Assembly (NCBI GenBank): GCA_026419785.1
Contig: JAODTK010001288.1
Span: forward strand, 62,001-126,000
From: Sclerodactyla briareus
Taxonomy: Eukaryota; Echinodermata; Holothuroidea; Dendrochirotida; Sclerodactylidae
DNA length: 64,000 nucleotides
Direction: 5' to 3'
Shown one piece after another: positions 24,810 through 38,119 of this stretch. The notes beneath the pieces are model-generated. The model saw only the letters and a program-made list of their open reading frames with translations. It was not told the origin of the DNA and ran no database searches. The position numbers were made by a program, and so were the translations under genes. The first letter of the stretch is position 1; the number at the start of each line of letters is the position of its first letter.

Positions 24810-26440
24810 AATACTGATATGAATGAAGTTTTTGTCAAGCGACGCATATTTTACGAATGCAAACGACATTCAGAAGAATTTAACAGTTATTTCTCTTCAG
24901 TGACAGAGGAATTGGCACAGCGAATCCCGGATGGTCACAGGGCCCCATCTGAATACATAAATCACGACGTTGTAAATTCATTGGTCATGTTTCATACTGA
25001 AGAAGAAGTACGACTAGTATTACTAAAATTGAACGGTGGAAAGAGCTATGGATATGACAAAATATCGAACGATATTCTAAAACACATATCAGAGGTCATA
25101 TTGCGACCGTTGACCCACGTAATAATCTTTTCATCTCAAACGGTTATATTCCCAGATCAGTTGAAAATCGCTAAAATTGTTCCAGTCTTCAAGGCGGTAA
25201 TTCGAAGCTCCTTTCAAATTATAGACCTATCTCCGTCCTCCCGTCAATTTCGAAGGTTTGTTGAACGTTTGATTAGATAGGTATATACAAATCATCTCTA
25301 CTCCAACTTATATTATGCCATCAGTATGGCTTTCGAGAGAATCACTCAACCAACATGGCTGCTCTAAAACTAATTGATAAAATCTCTACAGGCTTGGATA
25401 TTAGGCAAACACTGCTGCTATCTTTATTGATCTCTTGAAAGCCTTCGATACTATTGATCACAGTATTTCTATTGGATAAGTTATACGCCTATGGTGTTCG
25501 TGGACTGTCGCACAAATGGTTTGCAAGCTCTTGAAAAATCGTCAGCAATATGTCCAATATGAAAATACTTCATCTGCTATGTGACTAACAATATTGGTGT
25601 ACAACAGGGGTCAATTTTGGGCCCACTGTTGTTTATCTTGTATATTAATGATATATATTGCGCATCTAAAAATCCAACTTTATTCTATTAGCGGATGACA
25701 CTACAGTATTTTATCAGAATAAAAAACTAGCAGATACACTGGCAGATGCCACAATTGAATTTGATTATATTTGTGATTGGCTCAGATCGAATAGATTGTC
25801 TTTGAATTTATCAAAAACAAGCTTATGATTTTGATAACAGAATAAGGATGCTAGTGATATTTCATTATATTGAACGGGATACCAATCGCTGCATCCCCCG
25901 GTGTAATGTTTCTGGGATTACAAATCGAGAATTTACAATTGGCAGCACATATACTCTGCAAATGTCGCTACTAAAATATCTAGAATAAATGGTATCATAA
26001 ATCATTTAAAAATCATACTCTGTTTGTTTTGGTTTCATACTCTTTTTGTTTTGTCTCATTTCTTAATAATTTGTATAAACTACAGATAATACGGATAATA
26101 CGTGATATTTGTAACGCCAGCTTTCAGTCTAATAAAACAATTTTATTCTGTGAACTCAAAATCCAATATTTTTGACCTGTATAGGTATCTGGTAGGGTTA
26201 TTTTTGTAGTTTCATAGTGGCTTCCTTCCCAGTATGTTTGAAAAATTTGATTGTACTAATTCTTCGTTCCATAATTTCAATACGCGAAATAGACGAACGT
26301 CAATACGTTGACGAACCCGTATTCAAGAACGGTCCGGAATAAAACTCGAATCCGGGGAGCCGGTGTTAACTTATGGAATTCCTTAAATCCAGATTTGAAA
26401 ACGGCAAGAAGTTGAAACTCGTTTAAAAAACACCCTCAAA
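24810..26440 (+). pseudogene. Reverse transcriptase domain of the same CR1/Jockey-like LINE
   Basis: An uninterrupted 153-codon frame at 24819-25280 gives LLKLNGGKSYGYDKISNDIL and PDQLKIAKIVPVFKA, then a shifted frame gives the NYRPISVLPSISK-type block. After 25310 come YGFRENHSTNMAALKLIDKI, a split FIDLSKAFDTIDH motif A, GVQQGSILGPLLFILYIND (25597-25650) and ADDTTVFYQN (the ADD catalytic motif, about 25690-25715). C-terminal sequence (FHSGFLPSMFEKF, NTRNR) runs to about 26440. Several frameshifts inactivate it. The order of blocks is canonical for CR1/Jockey-superfamily RTs. Confidence 0.85.
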
Positions 26441-26530
26441 TATCGCATTAGTAACGTATCATGATTCCATAGGTATTGCTCCATTACTTTCTTCGTTTCT
26501 TGTACCCTTAAGCTTTTTCCTAAGTTCTAA

Positions 26531-26553
26531 CCCCCCCCCCCCCCCCCCCCCCC
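26531..26553. repeat. Poly-C run in retrotransposon 3' region
   Basis: Twenty-three uninterrupted C, then GCCCCC. A second shorter run lies near 26628-26637. Runs of this kind are error-prone in long reads. Confidence 0.95.
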
Positions 26554-26917
26554 GCCCCCTCATTCGACTACAAAATGAAAGCACGTCAGCATGTGAGCCC
26601 CTGTTCTTAATCCCCATCTTCACCTCCCCCCCCCCCCATCCATTTCTCTTTCCTCCTATAAAAAACATAAACACTATAAATCACTATAAACATATCTTCC
26701 ATGCAGGGACCACACTCGAAAAGTCATATTTATTTCTGGTCCCTCCACCTCAAGTCGCTTATAGAATTTTGTATATATTGGTATGCATTGTATTGTATTG
26801 TATTGTATTGTATTGTACCATTCGTTTTTCAGTATAATTCACTTTGTAAAATTATGTAAGAATGCGCATACTTGTATAATGAGGTGGAAATAATCTTGAA
26901 ACTTGAAACTTGATACA

Positions 26918-27404
26918 TGTAAGAATGACCAAACAATTTTCCTTGGAGTTATCTTAGTGAAACCCTAGTGATGTACGTTCCCTTGCGTCGTCTAGGGGTC
27001 ACCAATGGATCACAATCGCTTGGTACCTCCAAATCGTAGCTTCGAAGGTATCATGATCATGACATTCCGCCACCTAGTCAAATCGGCTCTCTTGTCAAAT
27101 CCGTTCTGTATCGAACCTGTCGTATTTTTACTTGTAGGACCATTACAACACACAACAACCTCCATTAAGTTGACATAGTCCCTCGTGGTACCTGAAAGTT
27201 GATAGGCATGATTGTGAAGGCACTTGTTCGCCATCAAGTATTCACGTTCGCGTAGATCCTCAGGCGAAAAGTCAGATAATTCGCTTAATTAGACTTAATT
27301 GCGGTCATCGACCTTTTTCGACTTATCGATCAGCGAACAAGGTGTCGACTTGAAAATCTCGGTATCTTAAGGGAACTGATTGTCAAGAACTCTGTCCAGA
27401 GGTG
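26918..27404. other. Spacer between two retrotransposons
   Basis: No independent motif. The right part (from about 27290) may be 5' sequence of the L2-like element that follows. Confidence 0.35.
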
Positions 27405-29018
27405 TGTTCTCCTGAATGCTCAGTCAGCCCGTAATAAGGTCACCACTCTCTCGTAGCATTTGATCGATCAGCAGTTTGACATTGCCTCCCTCACTGAAAC
27501 GTGGCTCAAGCTCAGCGGATGTTTACATCTTAAGGGAACTTTGTCCGGAAGGCTATTCCTCCAAGCATGCTCCAAGGAGTCAGAAACGAGATGGTGGTTG
27601 CCGTTATTCATCGCTCCTCGCTGGATTTCCGAGCTTACGACCACCAATGTCAATTATCGACATTCGAATGCAAGGTGTTGACGTTATCCCAACCCGTACA
27701 AGATCACGTTGCGGTGACTACCGTCCGCCGAAAGCGGGACCTGTCATCGAAACACTTCCAGCAGAATTCGAGCTGCTGGTATCCGAGTTGGAGGGTCGAC
27801 CGGGCTGAATGCTTCTGTGTGGCGATTCCAATATACACTGGATGACAACAGCTCCCCGGGTGTTACTCAGTTTGTCGAGACACTCGAATCCCACGACCTG
27901 CATAAGGCCGTCAGTGGTAGCACACACAGAAGTGGCCATACTCTCGATCTTGTGATTTCCTAGACCACGTGAATTCATCATCAACACCAATGGTTTTGGA
28001 TCCCGCTATCGCTGACCACAGCACCATCGTATTCGAATTGCTGTCAGAGAAACCCGAGCGGAAATTGCATTATCGCGTGGTCGCGACTATCGAAGCCTGG
28101 ACGAAGGGTTGTTCCATTCAACACTGCAGCGTCGATTTGAATCATTGGATATCCGATTTAAATCACTGGATGAGGTTGCCTGTGAGTATGACGGTTTTAC
28201 GCCACGGTCTGGACATTTATGCCCGACTTGCGAACAATCACTCGCTACCATGGATGAATGATGACATCAAACAGCTGAGACGCGAACGTCGCGCGTTGGA
28301 GAGTGTCGAACTTCACGTCTATCGGGAAAGTATGAGCAGAAGAGACGTGTCAATGGCACTCATCTTGGCTGCTAAACGACAAATTTCGAGCACAAATTGT
28401 CTTCTTCTCACCAGAAGTCAACCTGTACTATCCTCAACGACCTGATGAGGGATGACGAACAGTCTGTTCCATTGGTGAGCGACACATCGGACTCCGAGGC
28501 ATTCTCCTAGTTCTTCATTGAAAAAGTAGAAACCTTCCTTGCGGAAATTCGATCCTGTGATGTGCAGCGCGACCATCTAGAGTACCATGCGTCACCAGAG
28601 TATCAGCACATCCTTTCTGAGCTCGCTCCTATCTTCGTCGATGAGCTGGAAAAGCGGTGGTATTTTCATCCCCAACGGAAGCTTGCATACTGGATATCAT
28701 CCCAACATGGCTACTAAAAAAGACATTGGTCACTCACAGCAATTGCGAACCTGTCATTTTCCAGTTTGACGATGCTCTTAGCTGCTTAGTACCCCTTCTC
28801 AAGAAGCCATCCTCGATCCTTCGGTACGGTGCAATAACCGCCCGATTTCGAATTTAGCTTCCTCGGAAGGTCCTGGAGGGTTCGTCGTGAGGAGGTTGGG
28901 ATCTCACATCAGCCCCACGTCAACAATCTGAATGAGAAGTTCCAATCGGCGTACAAATTGCAACATCCACAGGAACCGCACTTATCAGGATACAGAACGC
29001 CTTATCGTGCAGGCTCAG

Positions 29019-29100
<82 letters not shown>

Positions 29101-30338
29101 GGAAACGGCTGCCCCGTTGATGCTTTTGATACTTTCAGCCACGTCAAGTTGCTGGAGACTCTCCACTCCATTGGAATAACTGGAAAAGCACTTGAATGGT
29201 TTGCCTCGTACCCTGATGATCGGCAGCAACGTGTCTCAGTCAATGGAACACTATCCAATCGCCGCCGTGTTCCTCATGGCGTACCCCAAGGTGCTGTTCT
29301 TGGACCGGTTCTGTTCGCGATCTACACACGACCTCTGCAGTCCATCATCGGGTGTCATGGCCTATCCTACCACCGATATGCCGACGATGTACAGCTGAAT
29401 GCAGAGTATATCCATCCGACCCATTGAGCTGTCAGGCGGTAGTTGACAAAGTGCGAACCGTCATCACAGACAACTGTCATCACAACTGACAACCATCTCA
29501 AACTCAACAGTGGTAAAACCGAATTACTCAATGTCCTTTCCCCTCGTCACCTGTTACATCACGGTCGTCTATTACTGAATATTAATGGATTTTGTATCAG
29601 ACCATCACAAGTGTGGTCAGATGCTTGAAGTTATCCTCGATGAACATCTCTCCATGACCCAGCAGATTACAAGTGTCGTCCAGCAGTCTTGCAACTACGC
29701 AATATCTCCGCAATATCGGCAGGGTGCGAAAGTACCTGACCACGGAAACATGCAAGACTGCAGTCCAGAGTCTTGTTGTATCTCGAATGGATTACTGTTG
29801 TAGCTTACTGGACTGTAGCCCCCCCGGCCCAACCAATTCGGAGGCTCCAAGTGATACAAAATAGAGCTGCCAAAATAGAGCTATTATTACAAGGGTGAGT
29901 CTACAAGATCATAACTCACCCATTCTGGCAGGTCTGAACAGAATCCCATGTGACGACAGGGTCAAGTTCCGGTTTACTGACGCATGTCTACAAGTATCTA
30001 CACCAATCGTCACCGATCTACCTCAAAGACCTGATCGCCATCTACCAACCGCGTCGATCACTCCGGTCATCCGCGCATAAGTATGTTTCTCGTGCGAGAC
30101 CAATCCCGAAAGAGAATCGGGACCATGCTTTCACTCTATTGCTCCTGAGCTGCGGAACAAACTGCCATCAAATATCCGACATGCGTATATTCTGCTCGTA
30201 CATTCAAGTCTTTGTTAAAGACAGATTTTTTCGAGAAGTTTAGGGTGACTATTGTTGATTTTGTCGTTTTCGTTCAGCGCATTGAGCTCCGGGATTGTGC
30301 GCTTTATAAGTACCAGTGTAATAATAATAATAATAATG
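27405..30338 (+). mobile_element. Decayed L2-like non-LTR retrotransposon, split by poly-A
   Basis: The element begins in the endonuclease with VLLNAQSARNKVTTLS (27405-27453), QQFDIASLTETWLK (27472-27513), then CPEGYSSKHAPRSQ and VAVIHRSSLDFRAYD in shifted frames, LLCGDSNIHW (27810) and STPMVLDPAIADHSTIVFEL (27980-28040). The RT has QSAYKLQH (28948), an 80-nt poly-A, then LLETLHSIGITGKALEWFAS, GVPQGAVLGPVLF (29278-29316) and YHRYADDVQL with YADD at 29377-29388. The C-terminus includes YKYLHQSSPIYLKDLI and RSLRSSAHKY. The 3' end GGGATTGTGCGCTTTATAAG followed by (ATA)n to 30338 is an L2-type tail. Frameshifts are frequent. Confidence 0.85.
29019..29098 (+). repeat. 80-nt poly-A run inside the RT coding region
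   Basis: Eighty uninterrupted A separate the QSAYK...ALIVQAQ side of the RT from the FDT...HVKLLETLHS side (motif A). Only about 10-15 codons of the expected protein are missing across it, so it sits almost precisely where a short coding stretch should be. It could be a poly-A tail left by an insertion whose body was lost, an expansion, or an assembly artefact. Confidence 0.9.
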
Positions 30339-33300
30339 GACACATGCCAGATATAGTTTTTCATGTGGAGTCCAAAGAAATCGTCGAGGGTAACATGATG
30401 GATAGGAAGGTTATACGAACATTTAGATGAAATGCGATGCCGTCATGCAAATAAATATTGAATCGTAAATTGGATATAGTAACGACTTCTTATAGGTTGA
30501 TTTTTTTTCCCTGTCCAGAATGAACAGACTTCGATCCTTTTCTGGCAGGTGCCCATTTTATTCAATTTGAGTGTGATGGCCAGATGACATAGTGCAGGCA
30601 GTTAGCGATGTCATCTTTATTCACTATTGCTAGTCAACCGTTTTATCATGATTACAATTATGGTGGGTAACTGAATGCAGCACACCAGTACTCCCTTCGT
30701 TTTAACACCCCTTTTATTTATGGGCGGCTCGATAACAAATTTGGTAACTGCCAATCCTCATGCACGATTGGAAAGTCACATAACTACGCGTTAGAGACTT
30801 GACTAAGTCTAGCTAAGAAGCGAACAAATAGAGTTATTCATCCATCACTGTGAATACAATGCGTCAAAGGAACCCCGGTGGGATTGGCGAGGTCTTTTTT
30901 CCGTAGAGGCTAAGGCGCTATCCAGCGACCCGCTCCATCGCCCGATATTTGTTTTGCCGGTTTCCTATACGATAATACCCTATTATTGGACCCATTTCTT
31001 TGGCTCGCCGTTCTATTGTGTGGTTATGACAACGTGCTACCTGCCACACAAACAGCACTATAGTTCGTCTAGCTTGACATCTGACAGTGACTATCACTTA
31101 CCATACTTACTGTATTTGAGTTTGAACTTAATTTGAATTCAACCATAGATGTTGGTGGTCTACGGACTTGGAAGATACCCTACCATGACGATTCCAATTC
31201 CAACTTATGTCATGGGGAGACAAATTTTATCATTGCTTTAGCACAACTTGTTTCAGTGGAGAGGTCTTTTATATGGCGGTTCTCTCTGCCTTTTTAAGAG
31301 CACTTTCATATATTTATCATGAAGTAGTTCTTCCAACTGTGCCAACCTTTGAAACTGCTTCATGCCGAGTACACGATAAATGTTTTATTGCGTTATTTCC
31401 CAATGCCATAGCACAGTAAGACTATGTATTTCAAGAAAGAAACGTTTGTCATAGTATAACTGCTGCGGTTCGTTCGTCTTTGCGACCGCCGGATCCGTCT
31501 TCATTGTATGTGCCTTGACCACGCGCTATCGAAACGCGGTGCGGTTTTCCATACCATTTAACATTCGCTGGAGATAATCGGGCACGTTAATCATCTGAAG
31601 GAAAGATCACACGTCTGAATTCTGCACTGTCGTAATTGCTTCGGTGGGGTGCTGCAGTGAGTAAGCCATCGATCATCTTCCATAGTGAAGATCAGACGCT
31701 TCAGTTTCGTCGGGTCTACTTCGCGCTATGCTCTGCTATTGTGACAGCGATAGCTTCACATTGTCGGACTGCTCACGGAGCGGGGGGTCCATCAAATGTC
31801 TATTCTCCTCCATTATGGATTAGTGTCTGCTTTGTCATTCCCTTGTGACGACCTCTGTGTCACACAGGGGGGGGCATCTGGGTGGTCCCAGAATGTAGAT
31901 ATATCCCTTGCAACTCTGATCACGTGATTGAGAGTTTTGGATTTCTTCGTCCAGAGAGCCTCGTTGGCAGCCCTTGCTCTTGAGACGGGCCTGACTCACC
32001 ATCTCTTCTCCTCCAACGTCGTGTTCGCTTTCCTCGTTCATTCTTCTTCTTTGGACGTCCCACCGGACGGAATTTATCAGTTTCTTGGGAGTTGTAATGA
32101 TCGTCGCGGCAGGGTAGGGATATCGCTGGTGAGGAACAGATCGATGGATGCGGAAGAGGAGATCTGTAAAGGGGAGAATTGAGGCATATGTGGCGCCCCA
32201 GAGGAAGGGGATGTAGACCATAGTTTAGAAACAACCCGCCTCATGAGTCGAACACTGGGCACTGATGTATGCTTTATCATCCATACGAACAAGTCGGAAC
32301 AATAAACTCTATTCGACTAGCGACTAATGCAACTTGGAGCCATTCTTCTGAAACTACTGCAATTTATGTTATACGATGGAGATGCGAATGCGGAATTTAG
32401 CTTGTTCGATCATAAAAGAAACAGCTCATCCTCTTATTCTGATTCAACACAGCCATCCGAAGAGAAGAGAACCGATCTACGAGAAAAACCACATGGCGCA
32501 GATTCTTCCGGAAGGCAACACTGGATTATTGACTATGCGATTTTTTTATCTTTAACATACATCACGGATATTCTGTAGTCCTGTCTAAAACAGCTGATTC
32601 CTTCTTTTAATTACGTCACTCCATCTAAAGAGAGAGAAACGGCCAGTCAGTACCATTCGGGCCGATTGTTTCAAGAGCCACACTGGAATATTGATTTTGT
32701 TTTTGACATCAGCCGCGGGATTTCTGTAGTTTTTGTCTCCTGAGCTTGGGGGTAGTGAAGAACCATATGGTTTTCTGTTTGGACAGGGTCGTTATTTATA
32801 GCCACTCCCGTCCTAATTATCATTATTATTAATATGTTCCCATTATGTATGAGGTTACCAGAAGTACTCACGTCAAGACAACTTGTAAACACGATATTCA
32901 TATGTTTAGTTTTACTGAGGGTTGCGTAGCTGTGTTCTGATATAAACATCCCCATTGGTGTTTCATTTCCGGATATAGTTTTTTCCTCCTTAGGCATGAA
33001 TTTGTAAGAGGCATTGCTCATTCCCGTGTACGCAGATTCGCAGATTCTCTGAGAAGAAAACTTGCAGTATTCCAGGTCTACAACCCTTGCCGCGCCTCGA
33101 ATAGGTTCGATCCTCTTTGGGCAAGTAATAATGTTTGAAATGTTTGAAATAGAGGTATGCATGGGTTGCAGATGGGAGAGACACGTTCAATGCCATTAAG
33201 GGCCTGAGAGCTCAAATTCCAGGAAGCGTGTCATATGATACTGTGGAAATACCATAATTGAATAATATCCATTCCTTATTGGCGTTTTTTTCACATGCTC

Positions 33301-36300
33301 TTGCCCTTGATCGTCAGTGACTTGTTCCAAAAAACGCCGAACTAGATAGCATGCAATTCTGGCTTGTTCGCTCCCGAAGCTCCATTTTCAGTTACGTCCC
33401 TTTACCGTCTCCCAGGGGACTTCCCAATAGGGCAGCACATACAGCTTCATTCACAGTCGCTTCACAAGGTTCCCCCTTTTACACGTGGGTGGCGTAGAGA
33501 GTGGTAGACGTCAATTCAGATGTTCTGGTTGCAAATACGCGATGGATAGGCTCCATCATTCCGATTATCATCTCCAGATCATTCAAGTGTTCAAGAGTCA
33601 CGTACGCGTTTATGTTCTGTTTGTGAAATTGTGATATTTTTGTTGTGAATTTTATCTCGCGAACACGGTGAATCAATCTGAACTTGGTGGTTGGACACAA
33701 TACTTGGGTTCCATACAAAGACACCCCCCACAATTAGTAAATGTACAATATTGCGTTGGTGTCAGATAAGTAGCCTTCATTGGGGTGGATGTGCATCAAT
33801 AAAAACTTTTTTAATATTCACTAAACCTATTGCTTTTTCTGCTTTCAAGCTTAATTGCTCAGATCTTTATAAATAATAATAATACAAAACAAAAAACAAA
33901 AAACGAACCTTGTCTTTCTATTAACGCGCTCTTATTCCAATTATCATTTCTAATAATTCGCTAAATTCCGGATCTGTTATACACCACGTGAATATTCTCA
34001 ACACTATGTCTTCCTCCACCTCCCAATCCTCTCCTTTCCCTTTTTGCGATGTTCTACCCCAAGCAACAGCAAACGGGAAGGCTCGACACAGGGGAAAAGA
34101 GAGAACAAGGAGTGGCGTCTCGAAACGCAAGTCGGTCCGCAACGTTACCATCTCCTCTGGAATAAGGTTCATATGTCTCTGTCTGAGCGACGGTATTAGA
34201 CCTATATGGGACCAAATAACAAGGCTACCATGTATGAGAGGCCACCCAGTTATTGAATCTTCGACAGGAGTACGATCTTGTGGAACGGTCTGTGTGAATG
34301 TTGTAGACACAAGCTAATCAATAAGATTCAGAAAAACAAAGTTAGAGTGAAACACTTCGGAGTCCTATGTAGATTAGGGTCTAACATTTTGTGACCCGAG
34401 TTCAGGCCCTCACTTGCCTTACTTTAGATATGGAGACATGTGTTGTGATAATGCCACAATAGTAAGTAACGGAAACCTTCTTTCATTGCAATGAAAGGAA
34501 GCGGAGAATAAGCAAGCATCTAGACTATAGGACTAGTACTTGAAACCCATTTTGGCAAATTTCTTCCCCTTATGTAACTATTTCATCGAAAAAAACCCAG
34601 ATTCGGTTCCGCGTGGACTTCAATTTTATTGTTGGGGTTAATATATGCGGAACCGGCGTGAAGGCAGTCAATCAAAGATTACACGCCTGAAATCAGAGTG
34701 TGCAGGCATTTTGAATTATCTTCCCAAGTTGTTCTTTTCATCTTCTATTCGAATTACTCTGATGCGCCCCACCAAAGGAATTGATGGAGGATAGTTGGTG
34801 TACAGGGGAAGATCCATGCTATCGTCTCAACCAGGGATCCAAATGCCCCCTTGAAATATTTACTTTACCAGCACGTTTGGGGGGGTGTGGGGTTGTGCAA
34901 GTGTACGCAGGGTTCCTCGATAATAGGGGCCCCAACGGCATCGACACGACAGATTCATGTTTTGTGGGAGACTGAGGGTTGGACCGATTGTGTCGCTAGG
35001 TGAGGAATGAAGATACCTTTTGTGGGGTCACAATCAATTATTGGTTGTGGCTTTTGTGACATTACTAACGAGGTCCGTGACATTTCGGTCTGTGATCAAG
35101 AGTTTTCCATTTTAGGGGCGGAATGATATCACTCGCACGATCGAGACACGCCAAATCTACGCAGCTCTGTTTTGGACCATTTCAAGTTAATTTTTGTTAG
35201 TGACTGTGTAAGTCATGACCACCACTTCGATGCGTATTCGGTTGGGGCGAAACATAAAATGTTGTAGGGCAAGTTCTTGTAAACATGTGGGGGGGGGTGA
35301 ACATTCCTACAGAGGAAGTTCAAGGAAACTTGGTGGCCTTAGCAACTACTGGCTTTTTTGTTGGACCAATTGTCAAGTGGTTGGAAGAATATTCCTGGTT
35401 GTGCTCAATGAAAACCAATGGAACGTTCTCATCAGTGGGCCAAATAAGGTAATAATAAAGTTGCACAATGAACTTACAATGTTTGGTTAGACATATCAAA
35501 GGACGCATAGAGGATTGCCTTTAGAGAGAGATACAGAAAACTTGAATGTAGACTAGACCTATAAAAATGTGTCGCCATGTGAACTGTACTGAGAAAGAAA
35601 ATGCAATCGTACCAGGGAATTGAGCATAGCAACCCAAGCAAAGCAAACGCGAACTGTTGGTTACTGTAGTAAACGTATGAAAGAGAGAGGTGGGCTTTAT
35701 GGAGACTTAACATAGTCAGGGTTCAAACTCGACTAAAGCGATAAAATGGGGCCGCTACAAAATAATGATGTATGTATTGCAGGGAAGAACCTATAACGCA
35801 AAGGGACGGTTTGTGTGTTAAGTTCATGACTAGTTGCTTCATTTACGATTAAAGACCAATGGTCATGTAAGAGATTTGCTTTTGAAAACTAGCAACATGT
35901 GAAAGAAGACACATCAAAACCCCACACATAATATTGGATGTGATAGATGTGCGGTGTTGAAATATTTCAATACACTTGAGAAAATAGGAGGAATCTTATG
36001 ACATCACGGGGGAGGGGGGGGGGGGGGAGAGATTATGGCCGGCTATAGCCCTACCCAGTAAATGTGGAATATTTGCGCCATGGTACGGGAAAGACGAAAA
36101 CATGTATTGACTCAAAAAACATATGAGATATTCTTCAATCTTTCGTGAATGATTTTGTAGGTTTTCATCGGATTCCATCTTAATTGTTTTGGTACAGGAT
36201 TTTCAGAGTCATGTTTAACATTGACTCTGTATCATTTGAGATCCGTGGTTTCCCCCGTGATGTCAACAAAGCAAAATTTTGCGATAGCTGATTTGCCCTT

Positions 36301-37139
36301 ATCAAGAACACTCAAATAGGCTGGAAATTCGTGGGGAGTTTCTGCTGTCATAGTGTATACAGAGGAAGTACCGGAAGTCCAGCATTATACCAGACCATTG
36401 GCCTTTAAAGTTTATAATGTACATTCTGTGTTAAATATGGGAGGTTCGTCGAGGCTGATGCTTACTGGCCACGATATATAGTTTGGTCGTGTCGACAAAA
36501 TCCTGGGCCCCAGTTGCTAGCATCATCCGCTTTGCTGGTGGTACAGCTTAATTTTTTAGGCAAGTAGCGACAAGTCACCATATATTTTGTGTTCAGGACC
36601 AAGTGACTCAGAATTAGAGCAAGCGAGTCGGTAGGCAGTCGGTTGTACAACCAATGGAAGCAAATCAACTCAATCATTGGCAAGTCGGCACCGGCATTTT
36701 CGACTCGAAGTCACACGTGCGGATTAGTTACCCATCTTTGTTCCCGGTATGCATCAATTATTCTAGAGAGAAGGGCCAGGATGTTCCGAGGGTGAGGCAG
36801 CATGGTTTTTTTTTTTGCCAAGAGCCATGCACTATTTTCTCATTAGTATTGTGTTCAAGGGGGGTGGGCGGGGGGATTTAACGAGGAGGTCCCCGTACCA
36901 ACCTATTCGGGCTAAGCCAGGATGGGGTATGATTAAGTCTATAGTCTAGGAGGACGATAAAACACCCACATATGAAGACGAGGGGAGAACACGGCGGGCA
37001 GGGACCGGTTTTTTCGAAAAGACTTTAGAAAAAAAAAAAAAATTTGTACTGGTTCCATGCATTTATCATACGTACTAGTAGGCTATTTTGTGGGGGTCAA
37101 CACGAGGGAAGTGCGCCCTCATAAGGCCTCACCCCTATT
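30339..37139. other. Long anonymous stretch with unrecognised open frames
   Basis: No protein family could be named. Open frames of note: 32671-33162 minus (163 codons), 31835-32221 minus (128 codons, with an overlapping frame containing FRPVGRPKKK, which recalls the basic GRPKKR tail of some RT proteins), 33921-34310 minus (129 codons) against 33988-34317 plus (109 codons), and 33479-33733 minus (84 codons). Two minus-strand frames share an LEMIIG string (near 33590 and 33945), probably by chance. A poly-G run lies at about 36007-36027 and a poly-A run at about 37029-37041. Confidence 0.35.
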
Positions 37140-37940
37140 GGCAAATAAGTACAATTTAAGCATTCAGTATCATTCTTGCCGCTTTTTGTGCAGCGAAATA
37201 TTCTCTGGAGCATACTCTCCATTACACCAGTATGTAGTCAGTCATAATAAGAAATTCTCGTATTAGTAACCAAAAATATGGTCTGATACGTCTGAGAAAG
37301 GCCAATCTATTGTTATTATTTTACAAATATGGTCATGGACTATTCAATGACAAGTTGCTGTCAATCATTATTCTCAATAGCTTATCAACGATTACATTCT
37401 CAAGTGAGCTTTTCGTAAAAAAGTTATTTTAAGAATAACCTTAATTTACAGTAGAAATCCTTTGTACGATACAACCCGTAAGAATGTAGTCTTCTTTCGT
37501 GTTAATGATCATTTTGTTTCTCTTACACCAAGTATTTACTCCCACAGTCTCTGTCGGGTCGTCATTTTCATTTTCAGTGCCTAATAGTCTTTTTAAACAA
37601 CCCCTTGTATAAAACGTAGTTCATCGCCATACAGATCGGCAGAACAATTGAGCAAGCAAGTCCATAATGTTCATAATATATAAGAAATAAAGTGGTCCAA
37701 ACGAATGGATCCTGGACCAGCACACCGTAACGTAAGATTACTTTGTTTTCTTCGAGTTGAGGTGAGACGAAAACCATTGAATTGCATTTCACATAAACCA
37801 TAAACACGAGTTTTTTCATTAGAAGGTCTATCACCAAGTCGAAGATTTTTCGTAGATCTAAAAATACTTTTCCTATGAAGTAGTTTTTTTTTTATTATTA
37901 GTCAACAGAACTCTTAGATTCCATCCAGTTGTCCAGATCT
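37140..37940 (-). pseudogene. Reverse transcriptase fragment (Jockey/CR1-like), minus strand
   Basis: Reading the minus strand from about 37860 gives DLRKIFDLVIDLLMKKL, the motif A region (DLSKAFDLVDH.LLLKKL) with one base shifted. Further along come YGLCEMQ, NTWCKRNKMIINTK (the W...NKM.IN..KT block after the catalytic YADD), SLENVIVDKLLRIMIDSNLS (the (L)LGI.ID..L.W block) and RLAFLRRIRPYF followed by YI and VW.G, the thumb region of this RT superfamily. The order is right and frames change several times. The YADD box itself is not readable. The N-terminal endonuclease is not present upstream on this strand. Confidence 0.65.
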
Positions 37941-38119
37941 TTATCTTAGCGTTTGCAACAATGAGTGATTGCTATTGGTGAACCTTAGGATAGAGTTGAT
38001 AATAGTCAAAAATCAAGTTTGTTATGACAACGATTTTGTATGACTGGTGGATTTTCGGTTGAATGAGTACTTCGTGATAGCGCTGAATTACAACAATATT
38101 AATGATTATTTTTATCGTT

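Larger units (their letters stand above)
22661..26917 (+). mobile_element. Near-full-length decayed CR1/Jockey-like non-LTR retrotransposon
   Basis: ORF1, endonuclease, RT and a 3' region lie in order on one strand over about 4.2 kb. The 3' untranslated part has a poly-C run (26531-26553), a (TATTG)n microsatellite (about 26780-26817), the string CACTTTGTAAAATTATGTAA and ends in a short tandem CTTGAAACTTGAAACTTGA at about 26893-26911. Short terminal tandem repeats are the usual 3' end of CR1-like elements. The 5' boundary is uncertain and no target duplication was found. Confidence 0.7.

Noticed and set aside
28920-29258. Poly-K and poly-F frames on both strands
   Set aside because: They arise from the 80-nt poly-A run inside the L2-like RT.
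31835-32234. GRPKKK-containing frames as an RT tail
   Set aside because: Only the basic string matches; no RT core or tail blocks lie nearby on that strand.
32671-33162. 163-codon minus-strand open frame
   Set aside because: No recognised domain, no splice or promoter context, and an AT-rich low-complexity interior; noted only in the region description.
33921-34317. Overlapping 129- and 109-codon frames on opposite strands
   Set aside because: No domain in either; such overlap is common by chance where stops are sparse on both strands.
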